NCBI GenBank assembly: GCA_046331625.1
Contig: JAXLQL010000002.1
Location: 558,001 to 622,000 of the forward strand
Direction of reading: 5' to 3'
Origin: JAXLQL01 sp046331625
GTDB lineage: Bacteria; Acidobacteriota; Terriglobia; Bryobacterales; Bryobacteraceae
DNA length: 64,000 bases
The notes under the pieces are model-generated. The model was not told the origin of the DNA. It saw only the letters and a list, made by a program, of their open reading frames with translations, and did not search any database. The stretch's first letter is position 1. Every line of letters begins with the position of its first letter. Of the stretch, positions 1-8,250 are shown piece after piece. The translations under genes and the position numbers were made by a program.

Positions 1-759
1 CAGAATGCGGCCGGACTCGAGCGACATCATCACGATGGACGGAGCTCCCTTGGAGAAGCTCATGAACGCGAGCCGCGAGCCATCCGGCGACACCGCCGCG
101 AACGTACCGTCGATGCGCGCCACCTGCTTCTTGTTGCCGCCGTCCCAATCCATCGACCAGATCTCTTTCGTGCCCATCCGGTTCGACGTGTAGTATATCT
201 TGGTTCCGATCATCGACTGGACGCCGAACTTGGCGAGGATGTCCTTGGCGAAGTCATGCGCCAGTTTGCGTGCACCGTCGTCGTTGGCATCGGCGAAGTA
301 GATGCGGCCCAGCAACTGCGCCGACGCGACGTCGGGCTGGCCCACGTTGAAGAACCATCCGAACAGCGAGAGGCGGTTGTCCTGCATGCCGGTGTAGCCG
401 ACTGTCATGTAGTTGGCGTTCACCGGATCCTTCGACCAGTCACTGAGCCATGGCCCCTGCTTCTGTCCGTTGACGGGCGCTTTGAAATCCTGTGGGCGCT
501 GCGGAACCTCGAGCGGATAGAAGCTTTTCGACTTCATCTCGAAGATGCCCGAGTCCTGGAGATCGGCGAACAGCGTCTTGTTGAACATGTCCATGTAACG
601 CTGCGCGTCACCGGTGCCGCGCATGTCGGGCACGGCGAGAACGGGAACCTTGCCGCTGTCGACTGCTTTCAAAACCGCGTCGACGATGGCGTCGCGCTGC
701 GCAAACAAGCCCTCCGAGGCCAGCGCGAGAAAAAACAAAATGGTGGTGAGTCGTTTCAT
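1..759 (-). CDS. tolB: TolB-like periplasmic beta-propeller protein (3' part outside window)
   Basis: Read on the minus strand from the ATG at 759, the first 253 codons are open to the window edge. The product starts with a signal peptide (MKRLTTILFFLALASEGLFA). An N-terminal domain like that of TolB follows (VPVLAVPDMRGTGDAQRYM, then FADLQDSGIF). The first propeller repeat comes last, with the pattern KIYYTSNRMGTKEIWSMDWDG and ARIDGTFAAVSPDGSRLAF. TolB is the periplasmic partner of Pal and TolA in the Tol-Pal system that constricts and stabilises the outer membrane. The start codon overlaps the stop of the upstream TonB/TolA-like gene (ATGA), and tolR and tolQ lie just before it, which supports the call. 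The C-terminal propeller blades and any pal gene are beyond position 1. Confidence 0.9.
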   Translation of the reverse strand, partial: MKRLTTILFFLALASEGLFAQRDAIVDAVLKAVDSGKVPVLAVPDMRGTGDAQRYMDMFNKTLFADLQDSGIFEMKSKSFYPLEVPQRPQDFKAPVNGQKQGPWLSDWSKDPVNANYMTVGYTGMQDNRLSLFGWFFNVGQPDVASAQLLGRIYFADANDDGARKLAHDFAKDILAKFGVQSMIGTKIYYTSNRMGTKEIWSMDWDGGNKKQVARIDGTFAAVSPDGSRLAFMSFSKGAPSIVMMSLESGRIL

Positions 760-1535
760 CGTTGTAGTTGGAACTGGAACTCGATGGTGGCCGAGTTGCG
801 ATCGAACTCGGCCGGCAGCGGCTGGAACGGGGAACAATCGGTGACTGCTCGAATGCCCGAATAGTCGAGGGTCAGGGTTCCGCTCGCTTTCTGCACGCGG
901 ATGTTGCGCGCTGTGCCGTTGCGCAAGATGTCGAAGACGATGACGGCGGTGGATCCGTTACGCGCGCCGCGTTCGACGTCGCCGGTGTTCCACTTGCGCT
1001 GCACGCATTCGCGGATCAACTGCGCATAGGCGCCAAAGCGTTGGCCGAAGGGATTGCCGGTGCCGATGCCGACGCCGCCGCTGCCGGGAACGCCATAGAG
1101 CGGCGAGCTGACTTGTGCTCCCGTGGAAGAGCCCACGCGGTCATCATATTCCTTCTGGCTGCGCTTGCGGGCGTCGAGGTAGGCGCTGAGGTCGAGCTTC
1201 TTCTCGTCCTTCTTCTTTTTCTTCTTGGTGTCGAAGGAGACGCCTTCGTCGTCGTCACGAACCTTGCGCTCTTCGGGCTTCTCTTCGGCCTGCGACTTGG
1301 TGTCGTTGGCGACCGGATTCTCGGCCATGGTCTTGCGCATGATCGGTATCTGGTTCACCACCGTCACGGGTGTTCCGCCGCCGATCGCGTTGGGATCACC
1401 CATCTTCTCACGCTCGCCCCAGGGCACGTAACCAACGGCTACGATGACGGTAGCCATGCCCAAGTGCAGCATGAGAGAGCGAACGAACGGAGTACGGAGC
1501 GAGTCCTGCTGATCCAGTACGTTCGCGTGCGTCAT
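756..1535 (-). CDS. TonB/TolA-like energy transducer
   Basis: About 259 aa. A short cytoplasmic tail leads into one membrane segment (about residues 20-38, LMLHLGMATVIVAVGYV). A charged linker with a run of lysines (about residue 105-117) follows, then a Gly-rich stretch and a C-terminal TonB/TolA-type domain (about 160-259, with LIRECVQRKWN and AVIVFDILRNGTARNI). Such proteins span the periplasm and carry proton-motive energy from an ExbB/TolQ-ExbD/TolR motor to the outer membrane. Its place between tolR and tolB makes it functionally TolA, although the C-terminal domain reads like TonB. An in-frame GTG at 1538 is directly upstream; the ATG at 1535 was chosen. Confidence 0.85.
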   Translation of the reverse strand: MTHANVLDQQDSLRTPFVRSLMLHLGMATVIVAVGYVPWGEREKMGDPNAIGGGTPVTVVNQIPIMRKTMAENPVANDTKSQAEEKPEERKVRDDDEGVSFDTKKKKKKDEKKLDLSAYLDARKRSQKEYDDRVGSSTGAQVSSPLYGVPGSGGVGIGTGNPFGQRFGAYAQLIRECVQRKWNTGDVERGARNGSTAVIVFDILRNGTARNIRVQKASGTLTLDYSGIRAVTDCSPFQPLPAEFDRNSATIEFQFQLQR

Positions 1536-1554
1536 CACCGTGTCGTCCTATATC

Positions 1555-2019
1555 TTATCTTCTCCCAGAGCCGCCCATGGGTTGGGTCACCAACCGGACA
1601 TCGAGACCCTTCTCTTTGTCTGGTGGGCGTTGGCCGAGCACGGCCACTACCTTGGCGAGAACGTCCCACACGGTGTCCTTGTCAGCCCGTACATAGACGG
1701 CTGTGGCGTTCGGAAAGCGCTTGCGGAATTCCTGCTGCAGTACGGCGATGTTGACGATCTTCTCGTTGAGCTGCACGTCACCGTTCTTGGTGACCGAGAC
1801 CACCGGCAACTCCTCGGTAGTGCTTTTCGGTTGGGTGCTCACTTTGGGCACGTTGATCTCGAGCCCGAACTCCATCACGTGCGCGGTGAGCATGAAGATG
1901 ATGAGCAGCACCAGCACCACGTCGACCAGCGGGATGATGTTGATCTCGGCCATGGCGCCGGGGAGCGCGCGGCGTCCGCGCCGGCCGGAGGTTGCAGCGG
2001 GTCCAGTCGAGAATGCCAT
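1555..2019 (-). CDS. tolR: ExbD/TolR family biopolymer transport protein
   Basis: 154 aa. A short N-terminal tail is followed by a single transmembrane helix (about residues 27-47, IIPLVDVVLVLLIIFMLTAHV). The helix carries the conserved Asp (VDVVLVLL) that is needed for proton coupling in this family. The remaining 105 residues form the periplasmic ExbD/TolR domain (EINVPKVS, VSVTKNGDVQLNE, VYVRADKDTVWDVLAKV). It works with the upstream TolQ-like channel and sits 4 bp from it. Motor identity follows from the family; assignment to Tol rather than Ton rests on the downstream tolB. Confidence 0.9.
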   Translation of the reverse strand: MAFSTGPAATSGRRGRRALPGAMAEINIIPLVDVVLVLLIIFMLTAHVMEFGLEINVPKVSTQPKSTTEELPVVSVTKNGDVQLNEKIVNIAVLQQEFRKRFPNATAVYVRADKDTVWDVLAKVVAVLGQRPPDKEKGLDVRLVTQPMGGSGRR

Positions 2020-2023
2020 GGGA

Positions 2024-2686
2024 TCACTCGCCGAACATGCGCTCGGTCATGTTCATGAACTCGAGCCCGAAGTCGTCCATGCGCGAACTCATCTCGCGGA
2101 GCATGTGCGAGAAGTAGTTGTAGGCGACGGCGGCGGGAATGGCGGCGAACAATCCGAGCGCGGTGGCGAGCAGCGCTTCCGAGATGCCGGGCGCTACGGC
2201 GCGCAAGCTGGCGCTGCCGGCTTCGCCAAGCCCTGAGAAGGCGTTGATAATGCCCCACACGGTGCCGAACAATCCGATGAACGGAGAAATGGAGGCGACG
2301 GAGGCGATCCAATTCATGCTGCGTTCGAGCTTGGTCATCTCTTCGCCCGCGCCCAACTGGAGGGCGCGTTCGATGGCCGGGCGATTGCGCAGCGTACCGT
2401 GCGTGCGCACCTGGCGGTCGACTTCTTCATAACCGAACTCGAAGACCGAGACCAGTGGTGCGAGTGGATATTGCCGCACCGTCTGCGCGACGGCAGGCAG
2501 GGCGTCAGCCTTTCGAAACGAGCGGAGGAAGCTCGCGTTGGCGCCGCGCGCCTTTTGGAAGACTTGCCACTTGGAGAAAATCATCGTCCACGAGAAGACG
2601 GAGACGATCGCCAAAAAGACCATGACGAGCTTGGATAGCAGGCCCGCCTGCGCGATCATCTCCCAGATGCTGATTTGCGCTAGCAA
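2024..2686 (-). CDS. tolQ: MotA/TolQ/ExbB proton channel protein
   Basis: 220 aa with three predicted membrane helices: residues about 10-33, 108-130 and 147-170. The family core is ASVASISPFIGLFGTVWGI followed by ISEALLATALGLFAAIPAAVAYN. It forms the proton channel of the inner-membrane motor with TolR. The longest reading begins with TTG at 2686, about 13 nt behind a GGAG; no ATG lies before residue 9, so TTG seems the likely start. It is the first gene of the tolQ-tolR-tonB/tolA-tolB operon, and the 100 bp before it (2687-2785) show no gene. Confidence 0.9.
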   Translation of the reverse strand: MLAQISIWEMIAQAGLLSKLVMVFLAIVSVFSWTMIFSKWQVFQKARGANASFLRSFRKADALPAVAQTVRQYPLAPLVSVFEFGYEEVDRQVRTHGTLRNRPAIERALQLGAGEEMTKLERSMNWIASVASISPFIGLFGTVWGIINAFSGLGEAGSASLRAVAPGISEALLATALGLFAAIPAAVAYNYFSHMLREMSSRMDDFGLEFMNMTERMFGE

Positions 2687-2785
2687 AAGAGAGGACTCCT
2701 TCGGTTGTCAAAAGCCGGCGGCGAGGTGGACGGGCTCGCCGTGCCGTAATGAACATGATACGTCACCCTGGCCCAAGGAGCAGCG

Positions 2786-4156
2786 TCATGCATTCAGGAT
2801 GCGTGCACAAGCTTCTCTGACGGTGGCCGACGGGGAACTCGTTGAAAGAGCCCGAACAACGCCCAGTGCGGGCTCGCGTTCGAAAACAGGCGAGCCGCCT
2901 TGGAGCAAGTACTCCTGAAGTTTCCGAGCGCCATTCTCGAGGAGGTCCGCGGCGAACGCCGCGCACTCTCCACGTTCGAGGGTGTACAACTCTTTCAGCA
3001 GTTCTCGCACTTCGGCTGCGCGGTTGGGGTCATCGCGAATGGCGTCGATTGCGGCACGGATCGCTCCTCCCGCTTCTCGATCGCGCCAAAGCGCCAGCAA
3101 CCGCGATGCGTCCCCGGTCCAATCGCCACGGCGCACGAACGCGCGAAGAACTGGGGCAGCGTCGCGATAGTCGAGGTCTTTGAGCGCGGCGAACAACGGG
3201 TAGCGCCCCCCTTTGGCCTCGAGCTGCCTGACGATTGCCCGGCCTGTCTCGGCCCGTTTGCCCTCTGGCGTAACGCGCACCAACATGGCGATCATCGCGT
3301 CGCTGAGATGCGGCAACGCGGTCATCAGCCATTGCCATTTCTCTGCCGGCTCGGCGTCGACGTTGGCGATCATTTCGAACACGGCTTCTCGCAGTTCCGA
3401 GAGACCCAGTTGAGACAACGCCGCGGGGATGGCGACGGGGATCAGCCATCCGCCCGCGGGGTGGTAGATGGTATGCCGCATCAGATGTAAGGCCTTGAAT
3501 CGGGTCTCCCAAGCGCTGTCGGGCTGCCTCAAGACGTGGCACAGTTCGGGGATATCGTGACCTTGCAGCTTCTCGAGATACTCTGACCATACGAGCCGAG
3601 AATTCGCATCTCGCGGCGTCGAAAGACGTGTATCGATACCGGCTTCGGAGAGTGCCCGCTGAACCAGCGCGCCCACGTCGAGCAACTCGAGTTCGGGAGC
3701 CGCCTTCACCGCGTCGACGGCGCGCGGCTTCCAGCCGTGCGCCAAGGGCTCGACCGCGGTAACAGCAGATCCGTTCACCACGGCCGCGATTCGATCCGCG
3801 CATTCGGCGAGTTGTTCCGCCGATCCATCGAGCCACTGCTTGTTGTGGAAGTAATACCGGATCGTGTTCGAAGGCATGGTGTCGTCGAGCTCGAGCAGGA
3901 TCAGTTCCCGCGAACCTCCGAACGCGATGCCGACTTCACTCGACACGTGCGGCGACCGGTTGCTTTTGGCCGTGAAGACCAACAGCAGGAACGGACACTC
4001 CTCGATCGCCGAAACGATGGCGTCCGGGAAGTTCGCGCCCGGCGTGATGTCGCGCGGCGCGATCCAGCACGAAGCGCCCCGCTCGCTCAAGAGTGTCGAA
4101 AGCCGATCGGCTACGGCTTTGTCGCCGAAGGAGTAACTGATGAATACTCGCGCCAT
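2786..4156 (-). CDS. TIR-domain protein with helical C-terminal repeats
   Basis: 456 aa from the ATG at 4156 (a GTG two codons upstream is also in frame). Residues 1-120 form a TIR domain: RVFISYSFGDKAVADRL at the start, the loop CWIAPRDITPG, and SSEVGIAFGG, in which Glu74 sits where the NAD-cleaving glutamate of bacterial TIR proteins lies. The remaining 330 residues are rich in alpha-helix with a HEAT/ARM-like look and no recognised catalytic motif. Many bacterial TIR proteins of this shape are NADases or signalling proteins in antiviral defence. No partner such as a Thoeris ThsA, STING or nucleotide cyclase is next to it, so it is either a stand-alone effector or a sensor of unknown trigger. 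The direct downstream neighbour is the Tol operon; upstream is a toxin-antitoxin pair. Confidence 0.75.
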   Translation of the reverse strand: MARVFISYSFGDKAVADRLSTLLSERGASCWIAPRDITPGANFPDAIVSAIEECPFLLLVFTAKSNRSPHVSSEVGIAFGGSRELILLELDDTMPSNTIRYYFHNKQWLDGSAEQLAECADRIAAVVNGSAVTAVEPLAHGWKPRAVDAVKAAPELELLDVGALVQRALSEAGIDTRLSTPRDANSRLVWSEYLEKLQGHDIPELCHVLRQPDSAWETRFKALHLMRHTIYHPAGGWLIPVAIPAALSQLGLSELREAVFEMIANVDAEPAEKWQWLMTALPHLSDAMIAMLVRVTPEGKRAETGRAIVRQLEAKGGRYPLFAALKDLDYRDAAPVLRAFVRRGDWTGDASRLLALWRDREAGGAIRAAIDAIRDDPNRAAEVRELLKELYTLERGECAAFAADLLENGARKLQEYLLQGGSPVFEREPALGVVRALSTSSPSATVREACARILNA

Positions 4157-4177
4157 GGGCACTAGAGTAGAGCATTC

Positions 4178-4507
4178 CTAGAAGCTGGAAGGAGGCTCTT
4201 CCCGGTCCCGCAAAATCGCAGCCATGACGCGCGGGCTACGGTGGCCGTGCATGACGGCGATGACCCAGAGCGGCTTTTCATCGGGCGCGTAAGCGATCAG
4301 GTAGTCCCTCACGCGAATGAACCGCAAGGGCCGGTTGGTCAGGTCCGTGCGGCGGTGCCCCTGGCGAGGAAACGGGACCAAGCCCCGAATAGCCGCAAGA
4401 ATCTCGCCAATCACCCGGTCGGAAGCATCTAGGCTGTCCCAACGGATGTACTCCCAAATCTCGTCGAGATCCTTTCGGGCTTCCGGATGGAAGTCATACC
4501 CAATCAT
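4178..4507 (-). CDS. ParE/RelE-superfamily toxin
   Basis: 109 aa. The N-terminus YDFHPEARKDLDEIWEYI is typical of ParE-type toxins. Further family features are the central LVPFPRQGHRRTDL and the C-terminal strands RFIRVRDYLIAYAPDEKPLWVIAVMHGHRSP. ParE members poison DNA gyrase, and RelE members cleave mRNA at the ribosome; the sequence fits the ParE branch better. The ATG at 4507 overlaps the stop of the antitoxin gene (ATGA), the usual antitoxin-first arrangement with translational coupling. Confidence 0.85.
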   Translation of the reverse strand: MIGYDFHPEARKDLDEIWEYIRWDSLDASDRVIGEILAAIRGLVPFPRQGHRRTDLTNRPLRFIRVRDYLIAYAPDEKPLWVIAVMHGHRSPRVMAAILRDREEPPSSF

Positions 4508-4758
4508 GAACCGGACTGAGAACGTCGCGCGGCGGCGCTCTTCTGCCTAAAGTAGGCCTCAACCTCATCGCCCGGAATGAGCTTCACCTTGCCGCTCTTG
4601 ATGTCGTCGTAGCGGGAGTCGAGCATTTGGCGCGTATCGGCAAGCTCGTCCACATAACCGGCCACGGCATCGTGCACCAGGTCTGCGGCCGCGCGGCCGC
4701 TCTCGCGGGCGAGACGATCAAGCTTGGCTTGCAGGGCCGGTTCGAGCTGAACTTCCAT
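4504..4758 (-). CDS. ribbon-helix-helix antitoxin of the ParE-like toxin
   Basis: 84 aa. The N-terminal MEVQLEPALQAKLDRLARES is a short strand plus helix typical of ParD/RHH antitoxins, followed by ADLVHDAVAGYVDEL. The C-terminal half, charged and probably disordered, would wrap the toxin (DSRYDDIKSGKVKLIPGDEVEAYF). It precedes and overlaps the toxin gene. RHH antitoxins normally repress their own promoter, so control is likely through a site just upstream of 4758; no operator could be confirmed by eye. Confidence 0.8.
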   Translation of the reverse strand: MEVQLEPALQAKLDRLARESGRAAADLVHDAVAGYVDELADTRQMLDSRYDDIKSGKVKLIPGDEVEAYFRQKSAAARRSQSGS

Positions 4759-5125
4759 GACGGTTTTCCTTTCGTGCCTTCTCTCTCTACGTTAGCGGTT
4801 CATCCGATCCTGTCACGTTTCCGTTCCGCCATGCGATAGCCCTTGCCGTTGCGCGCCCCTGCCCGGGCGGCTAGGGTTGGGTGTTGACCGCCAGCAACAG
4901 ATCCAAGCTCCAAGCGGCGGGCGCGCTCGAAGGTGCGCTGCCGGCCGATGGCGACACGCCATCGCGTGATCTGTTGCATCGGTTGGCCAACAGCTTCACG
5001 CGTTTTGCTCTTGGACTGATCCAGCCGCGGCATCGATAGATTCCGCCTACTTAGTTCCGCTTCGGCGGCCGGCGGGACCGAAGTCCCGTGCTTAAAGCCC
5101 GCCCTACACGGAGAGACTCTCCTCG
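4759..5125. other. intergenic stretch without a credible gene
   Basis: This 367-bp gap lies between the antitoxin gene and the dienelactone hydrolase. A plus-strand reading from GTG 4881 to the TAG at 5037 would give 52 residues (MLTASNRSKLQAAGALEG...) with no recognised family and no clear ribosome-binding site, so it is not called. The right part holds a copy of the REP-like repeat (5071-5113). Nothing else was recognised. Confidence 0.6.
5071..5113 (-). repeat. REP-like intergenic repeat, full copy 1
   Basis: On the minus strand this reads CTCCGTGTAGGGCGGGCTTT, AAGCAC, then GGGACTTCGGTCCCGCC. The same two-part pattern (a TAGGGCGGGCTT-AAGCC half and a GGGACTTC-GTCCC hairpin half) is at 59072-59120 on the plus strand, with single halves at 18921-18934 and 57995-58020. 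It lies directly downstream of the dienelactone hydrolase gene. Confidence 0.7.
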
Positions 5126-6058
5126 CTACGCTCGTGGCGCGCGGAGGTGTGTGTTGAAAAACGCCATTGCCTTCGCCCAAGCATCGCAGGCTGCTTCGGG
5201 GTTGTAGACGGCGCCCGTGTCATTGTGGAAGCCGTGCCCGGTGCCTTTGTACAACTGAATGCCGAAGGTGACGCGTGCATTGACCATGTGGTTGGCCAGT
5301 TCCCCGATGCGCCCGGCCTGTGCGCGATCGGTTTCCGAGTAGATCGCGAGCATGGGCGTGGTGATGTCTTCGGCCGGAGGGAGCGGTACCGCGGGCAACC
5401 CGCCGTAGAAGGGTACCGCCGCTTGCAGGTTCATGCGATTCATCACGGCGTGGATGATGTTGCCGCCGCCGGCGCAGAAGCCGATGATGCCGATGCGATC
5501 CCACACGACGAACGGCTGCCGCTGCAGGTACTCCACCGACATCGCGATGTCGTTGAAGCGCTGTCCGGTCTCGGTGCGGCCGTAGGCGAGGCCGCGCTCG
5601 GTGTCGTCTTTGAACTGCCCGGTGCCGCCTTGGCGAGAGAGCAGGTCCACGCCGAGCGCCACGAATCCAGCCTTGGCGGCGCGCCGGGTGACGTCGCGGA
5701 TGTGCTCGACCAAGCCGCGGTTCTCGTGGACCACGATCACGGCGGGTTGTGGATCGCGCTGGCCGGCGGGACGGGCCAGGTGTCCGAAGAGGTTGCCGGC
5801 TTCACCCGGGTAGGTGATGTCTTGCCACTGCACGGCCGGGTCATTTTCAGCGACCTTGATGCCGGCCGGGCAGGCCTGCGTCTGTACTTGGGCCAAGCCA
5901 TGGCCCTCGAGGATGGTCATGGCTGCCGCGCTGCCGCCCGCCAGTTTGGTGAGGCGGCTCCACATCTGGCGGCGGGTCAAGCCGCCGTCGACGTAGAGAT
6001 GCAGCATGTGCTCGATTTTTTCTTCTGTCGTTACCGGTATGGAAAATTCATCACGCAT
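5126..6058 (-). CDS. dienelactone hydrolase family protein, probably exported
   Basis: 310 aa. Residues 29-60 (RRQMWSRLTKLAGGSAAAM...) look like a Tat-type signal inside an N-terminal extension. The alpha/beta-hydrolase domain (about 70-305) has the dienelactone hydrolase nucleophile elbow GFCAGG with Cys195, a probable acid Asp244 (YSETD) and His275 (GHGFHND). Family members open cyclic esters such as dienelactone, but many homologues of this length have unknown substrates. The gene starts 48 bp downstream of the P450 stop on the same strand, so it may be read with that operon. The start at 6058 has only a weak ribosome-binding site. Confidence 0.85.
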   Translation of the reverse strand: MRDEFSIPVTTEEKIEHMLHLYVDGGLTRRQMWSRLTKLAGGSAAAMTILEGHGLAQVQTQACPAGIKVAENDPAVQWQDITYPGEAGNLFGHLARPAGQRDPQPAVIVVHENRGLVEHIRDVTRRAAKAGFVALGVDLLSRQGGTGQFKDDTERGLAYGRTETGQRFNDIAMSVEYLQRQPFVVWDRIGIIGFCAGGGNIIHAVMNRMNLQAAVPFYGGLPAVPLPPAEDITTPMLAIYSETDRAQAGRIGELANHMVNARVTFGIQLYKGTGHGFHNDTGAVYNPEAACDAWAKAMAFFNTHLRAPRA

Positions 6059-6106
6059 TTGGACTGGTTCCCCTGTTCAGGAAAAGTATACTCCGGCAAT
6101 GGGGTG

Positions 6107-7345
6107 CTAGCTTGTAAACTCTTCCACGCGCATGCGCATGCCTGGAACGGGTGTGCCGAGCGGGCGATATCGCTGCGTTACGGCGAATCCGGGAGCTAGG
6201 CTCAGCCGGTAGCGAGTCAACACTTGACGCGCCAAGGCCGCCAGTTCGAAGCGCGCGAAGTGCACGCCAAGGCACATCCGCGGCCCGCCAGCGAAGCCGA
6301 TCAGCGAATATGGCGTTTTGATGTGCTCCTGACGCGGCGGAGCGAAGCGATCGGGATCGAAGCGCGCCGGCTCGGCGAAGACTTCGGGGATCCAGTGCGA
6401 TCCGATGATGGAACCACCCACCAGAATTCCCTTGGGAATTCGGTATCCTGCGAATTCGAATTCCTCGAGCGTCACGCGCGGCATATGCGCAATCGGCGGA
6501 TACAGGCGTTCGACCTCGAGCAGCACGCGCTCCATGGCGGCGGGATCGATGCATACGCGGTCTTGCCACAGGGGATTCTGCCACAGCAGATAGAACATCC
6601 AACAGGCGAAGCTGGTGGTGGTGATGTGGCCGGCGAGCAGCAGCGTGGTGGCTTCGGCGAGCACGGCTTTGTCATCGAGCAGGAAACCTTTTTCATCGCG
6701 CGCGGAGGCGATGAGGCCCAGCACGTCTCGAGGTGACTCGCCGCGCCGCGCCTGCACGTGCGGCATCACCAGTTCGGCGATCCGGGCGCTGATGCGGCGC
6801 TCGCGGGCGGCGCGCTCTTCGGGTGGCATGCTTCGCGTGGCGAACGATTCGAGCTCGAGAAACAGATCTCCTAACTCACGCACCTCTTGCGGATCGCTCA
6901 TGCCGAGGAACGCTTCGGAGGCGATGGCGAACATGATGCGATAGGCTTCGGGGAACAGATCGATCTCGCCGCGCGCGCCCCAGCCGCCGATGCTCTGCGC
7001 GATGACGCGGTTGACGATCTCGCTCCAGGCTTCGACGCAATGGATCCGGAATGGCGGATTCATCAAGCGGCGATGGAGGTCATGCGAGGGTCCGTCGCTG
7101 AACACCAGCCCTTCGCCGAACACCTCGGCTGCGCGCTGCAACTGCTGCCATCCGGCGCCGTTCGAGAACAGGTGGCGATGCGTGCCGAGCAGGAATTGGT
7201 TCGCCTCGGGACCCACGAAGAACACCACCGGAATGCGCGCGGCGCGAAATACGGGACCGTAGCGCGCGTACATTTCGGCCATGAGAGGTCCGGGCTCGGT
7301 CTCGAGCCGGGGGCCGAGCACAGCCACGGGAATCGGGCGGCTCAT
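6107..7345 (-). CDS. cytochrome P450
   Basis: 412 aa, the usual length of a soluble bacterial P450. The oxygen-binding I-helix is AGHITTTSF, the K-helix ExxR is EVERLYPP, and the heme loop is FAGGPRMCLGVHF with the ligand Cys358. It would insert one oxygen atom into a substrate that the sequence does not reveal; no ferredoxin or reductase is nearby. Its start overlaps the stop of the GNAT gene (ATGA), so it is translationally coupled to the operon that begins with a PEP-CTERM protein. Confidence 0.95.
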   Translation of the reverse strand: MSRPIPVAVLGPRLETEPGPLMAEMYARYGPVFRAARIPVVFFVGPEANQFLLGTHRHLFSNGAGWQQLQRAAEVFGEGLVFSDGPSHDLHRRLMNPPFRIHCVEAWSEIVNRVIAQSIGGWGARGEIDLFPEAYRIMFAIASEAFLGMSDPQEVRELGDLFLELESFATRSMPPEERAARERRISARIAELVMPHVQARRGESPRDVLGLIASARDEKGFLLDDKAVLAEATTLLLAGHITTTSFACWMFYLLWQNPLWQDRVCIDPAAMERVLLEVERLYPPIAHMPRVTLEEFEFAGYRIPKGILVGGSIIGSHWIPEVFAEPARFDPDRFAPPRQEHIKTPYSLIGFAGGPRMCLGVHFARFELAALARQVLTRYRLSLAPGFAVTQRYRPLGTPVPGMRMRVEEFTS

Positions 7346-8250
7346 GCGTCGAGGCGGCGCACGTACTGCCGCAGTGCGCCCACCACGCGAGCGCCGTACC
7401 GTGCAGCGAGCTTCGAGGTATCGCGATTGCCTTCGGGAATCTCGAAGCGGATGCGCTCGATCTCGTGTTCGAAGCTCTGCGCCGTGGCGCGTTCGAGCAG
7501 CAGCGGATTCACCCAGGAGCCTTCGAACTCGGGCGCGACGGCTCGCACCGGTATGAAGCCGGTCTCGCCATGGATTTCCCAGAGCAGCATTCCGGCGACT
7601 TTACCAGAGAGCAGCGCCACGGGGCAATCGCGGTAGCGCGGATGGTCGATGCCGAAGGTGAGCCGGCGGGCAGCCAATCGCTCGGGCGCCATGCGCGACT
7701 CGTAGAGACGAATCACGTCCCCGAGAGGTGCGGCGGACAACGGGACCACGCAGGCCTCGGGCGGCACGCGGCCAGAGCGGCGCAGGCGGTCACAGAGTTG
7801 GGCGTAGTATTCGGCCATCGCCGGGACGCTCGCCTCTACAGTGGTGAGCGTGTAGCGAAGCGCGAAGCCACGCGCGGCGAGGAAAGCGCCGGTTGCCCCA
7901 GCGTCAGCGCTGCCATCGTCGTGGAAGGACGTGTGGATTCGGGTGAGCCCGCGCTCGCGGGCGGTCTCTTCGACTCGGGTGAGCAGCATCGCACCGATGC
8001 CTTGCCGCCGCAGAGGGCGCACGACGCGAATGCGCACGGCGTCGATCGAATCAGCGCCAGCGAGAAAAGCTGCCGCGCCGGCGATGCGCACGCCGCCGAT
8101 GGCGAGCAGGAACTCGGGGTTCGAGCCGCGAACGAGGTCCGCGCCGAGAAGCATGCGGCAGGCGGCCATGTCGCCTTCGCGCGGCGTGCGGATGCGGAAG
8201 CTTGCGGGCGCGCCGGGCTCGAGTATGGCCAGGCTCGGCGCAGCGCTCAT
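7342..8250 (-). CDS. GNAT family N-acetyltransferase
   Basis: 302 aa. The N-terminal half carries a GNAT fold with the acetyl-CoA-binding motif VRPLRRQGIGAMLLTRVEETA (R-x-x-G-x-G/A) after the strand AVRIRVV. The C-terminal half (about 155-302) may be a second, degenerate GNAT-like domain (VAGMLLWEIHGETGFIPVRAVAPEF, then WVNPLLLERATAQ). The substrate is unknown. Both ends overlap neighbours by 4 bp: the phosphodiesterase-TPR gene upstream and the P450 gene downstream. This suggests joint expression in one pathway. Confidence 0.8.
   Translation of the reverse strand: MSAAPSLAILEPGAPASFRIRTPREGDMAACRMLLGADLVRGSNPEFLLAIGGVRIAGAAAFLAGADSIDAVRIRVVRPLRRQGIGAMLLTRVEETARERGLTRIHTSFHDDGSADAGATGAFLAARGFALRYTLTTVEASVPAMAEYYAQLCDRLRRSGRVPPEACVVPLSAAPLGDVIRLYESRMAPERLAARRLTFGIDHPRYRDCPVALLSGKVAGMLLWEIHGETGFIPVRAVAPEFEGSWVNPLLLERATAQSFEHEIERIRFEIPEGNRDTSKLAARYGARVVGALRQYVRRLDA

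Noticed and set aside
4800..5180. Minus-strand frame of 126 codons between the antitoxin and hydrolase genes
   Set aside because: It crosses the REP-like repeat and the 3' end of the hydrolase gene, and shows no family or good start.
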